Assembly (NCBI GenBank): GCA_017645485.1
Contig: JAGCOI010000093.1
Coordinates: forward strand, 1 to 5,349
Source of the DNA: Alphaproteobacteria bacterium
Lineage (GTDB): Bacteria > Pseudomonadota > Alphaproteobacteria > RF32 > CAG-239
Reading direction: 5' to 3'
DNA length: 5,349 nucleotides
Positions 5,327 through 5,349 of the stretch are shown piece by piece (the first letter of the stretch is position 1; the number at the start of each line of letters is the position of its first letter). A program made the position numbers and the translations under genes. The notes under the pieces were generated by a model that worked only from the letters and a program-made list of their open reading frames with translations, was not told where the DNA came from and ran no database searches.

Positions 5327-5349
5327 TTACTTCTTTTGCTAATCCCCAT

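Noticed and set aside
5323..5349. ATG at 5349 (minus) as the start of a tiny gene
   Set aside because: It reads only eight codons (MGISKRSK) before TGA; the neighbouring frame WGLAKEVSD is better explained as part of the longer gene.

Overview
The window looks like a chromosomal fragment of a low-GC alphaproteobacterium, possibly a gut or host-associated uncultured lineage. The basis is the EF-Tu sequence (396 residues, with an [16 protein letters not shown] stretch that from memory is typical of Alphaproteobacteria), the clear fusA-tuf order, and a set of short palindromic intergenic repeats of the GTCAT...ATCTC kind. The taxon is inferred from memory, not from a search. Both ends cut through genes, so the window may be a short assembly contig.

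Positions 1-3330 (+ strand) are the distal half of a str-type operon: fusA, lacking about its first 28 codons, then a 68-nt gap with a hairpin, then complete tuf and a strong intrinsic terminator. EF-G and EF-Tu act together in translation elongation. No rpsJ follows tuf, so the str block ends here rather than running into the S10 operon.

Positions 3253-3789 hold no credible gene. They lie between the convergent 3' ends of tuf and a minus-strand gene and are packed with hairpins. At least four are variants of one short palindromic repeat with shared ends. Two have compensatory base changes in the stem, and one copy appears split or expanded.

Positions 3790-4570 (- strand) hold two overlapping small genes: a 61-residue protein with a GLLAACHREGAGAV stretch, then a 201-residue exported protein with 12 cysteines that starts at TTG. 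Positions 4735-5049 (+ strand) encode a 104-residue membrane-anchored or exported Cys-rich protein with a recognisable sigma70-type promoter. A 16-bp terminator shared with the convergent gene follows.

Positions 5120-5349 (- strand) are the 3' part of a gene that probably enters from beyond the right edge. Its frame is broken exactly at a (TA)6.5 tract, which could be assembly error, decay, or a phase-variable switch.

The left three-fifths is ordinary housekeeping sequence. The right part is AT-rich accessory sequence whose proteins I do not recognise.
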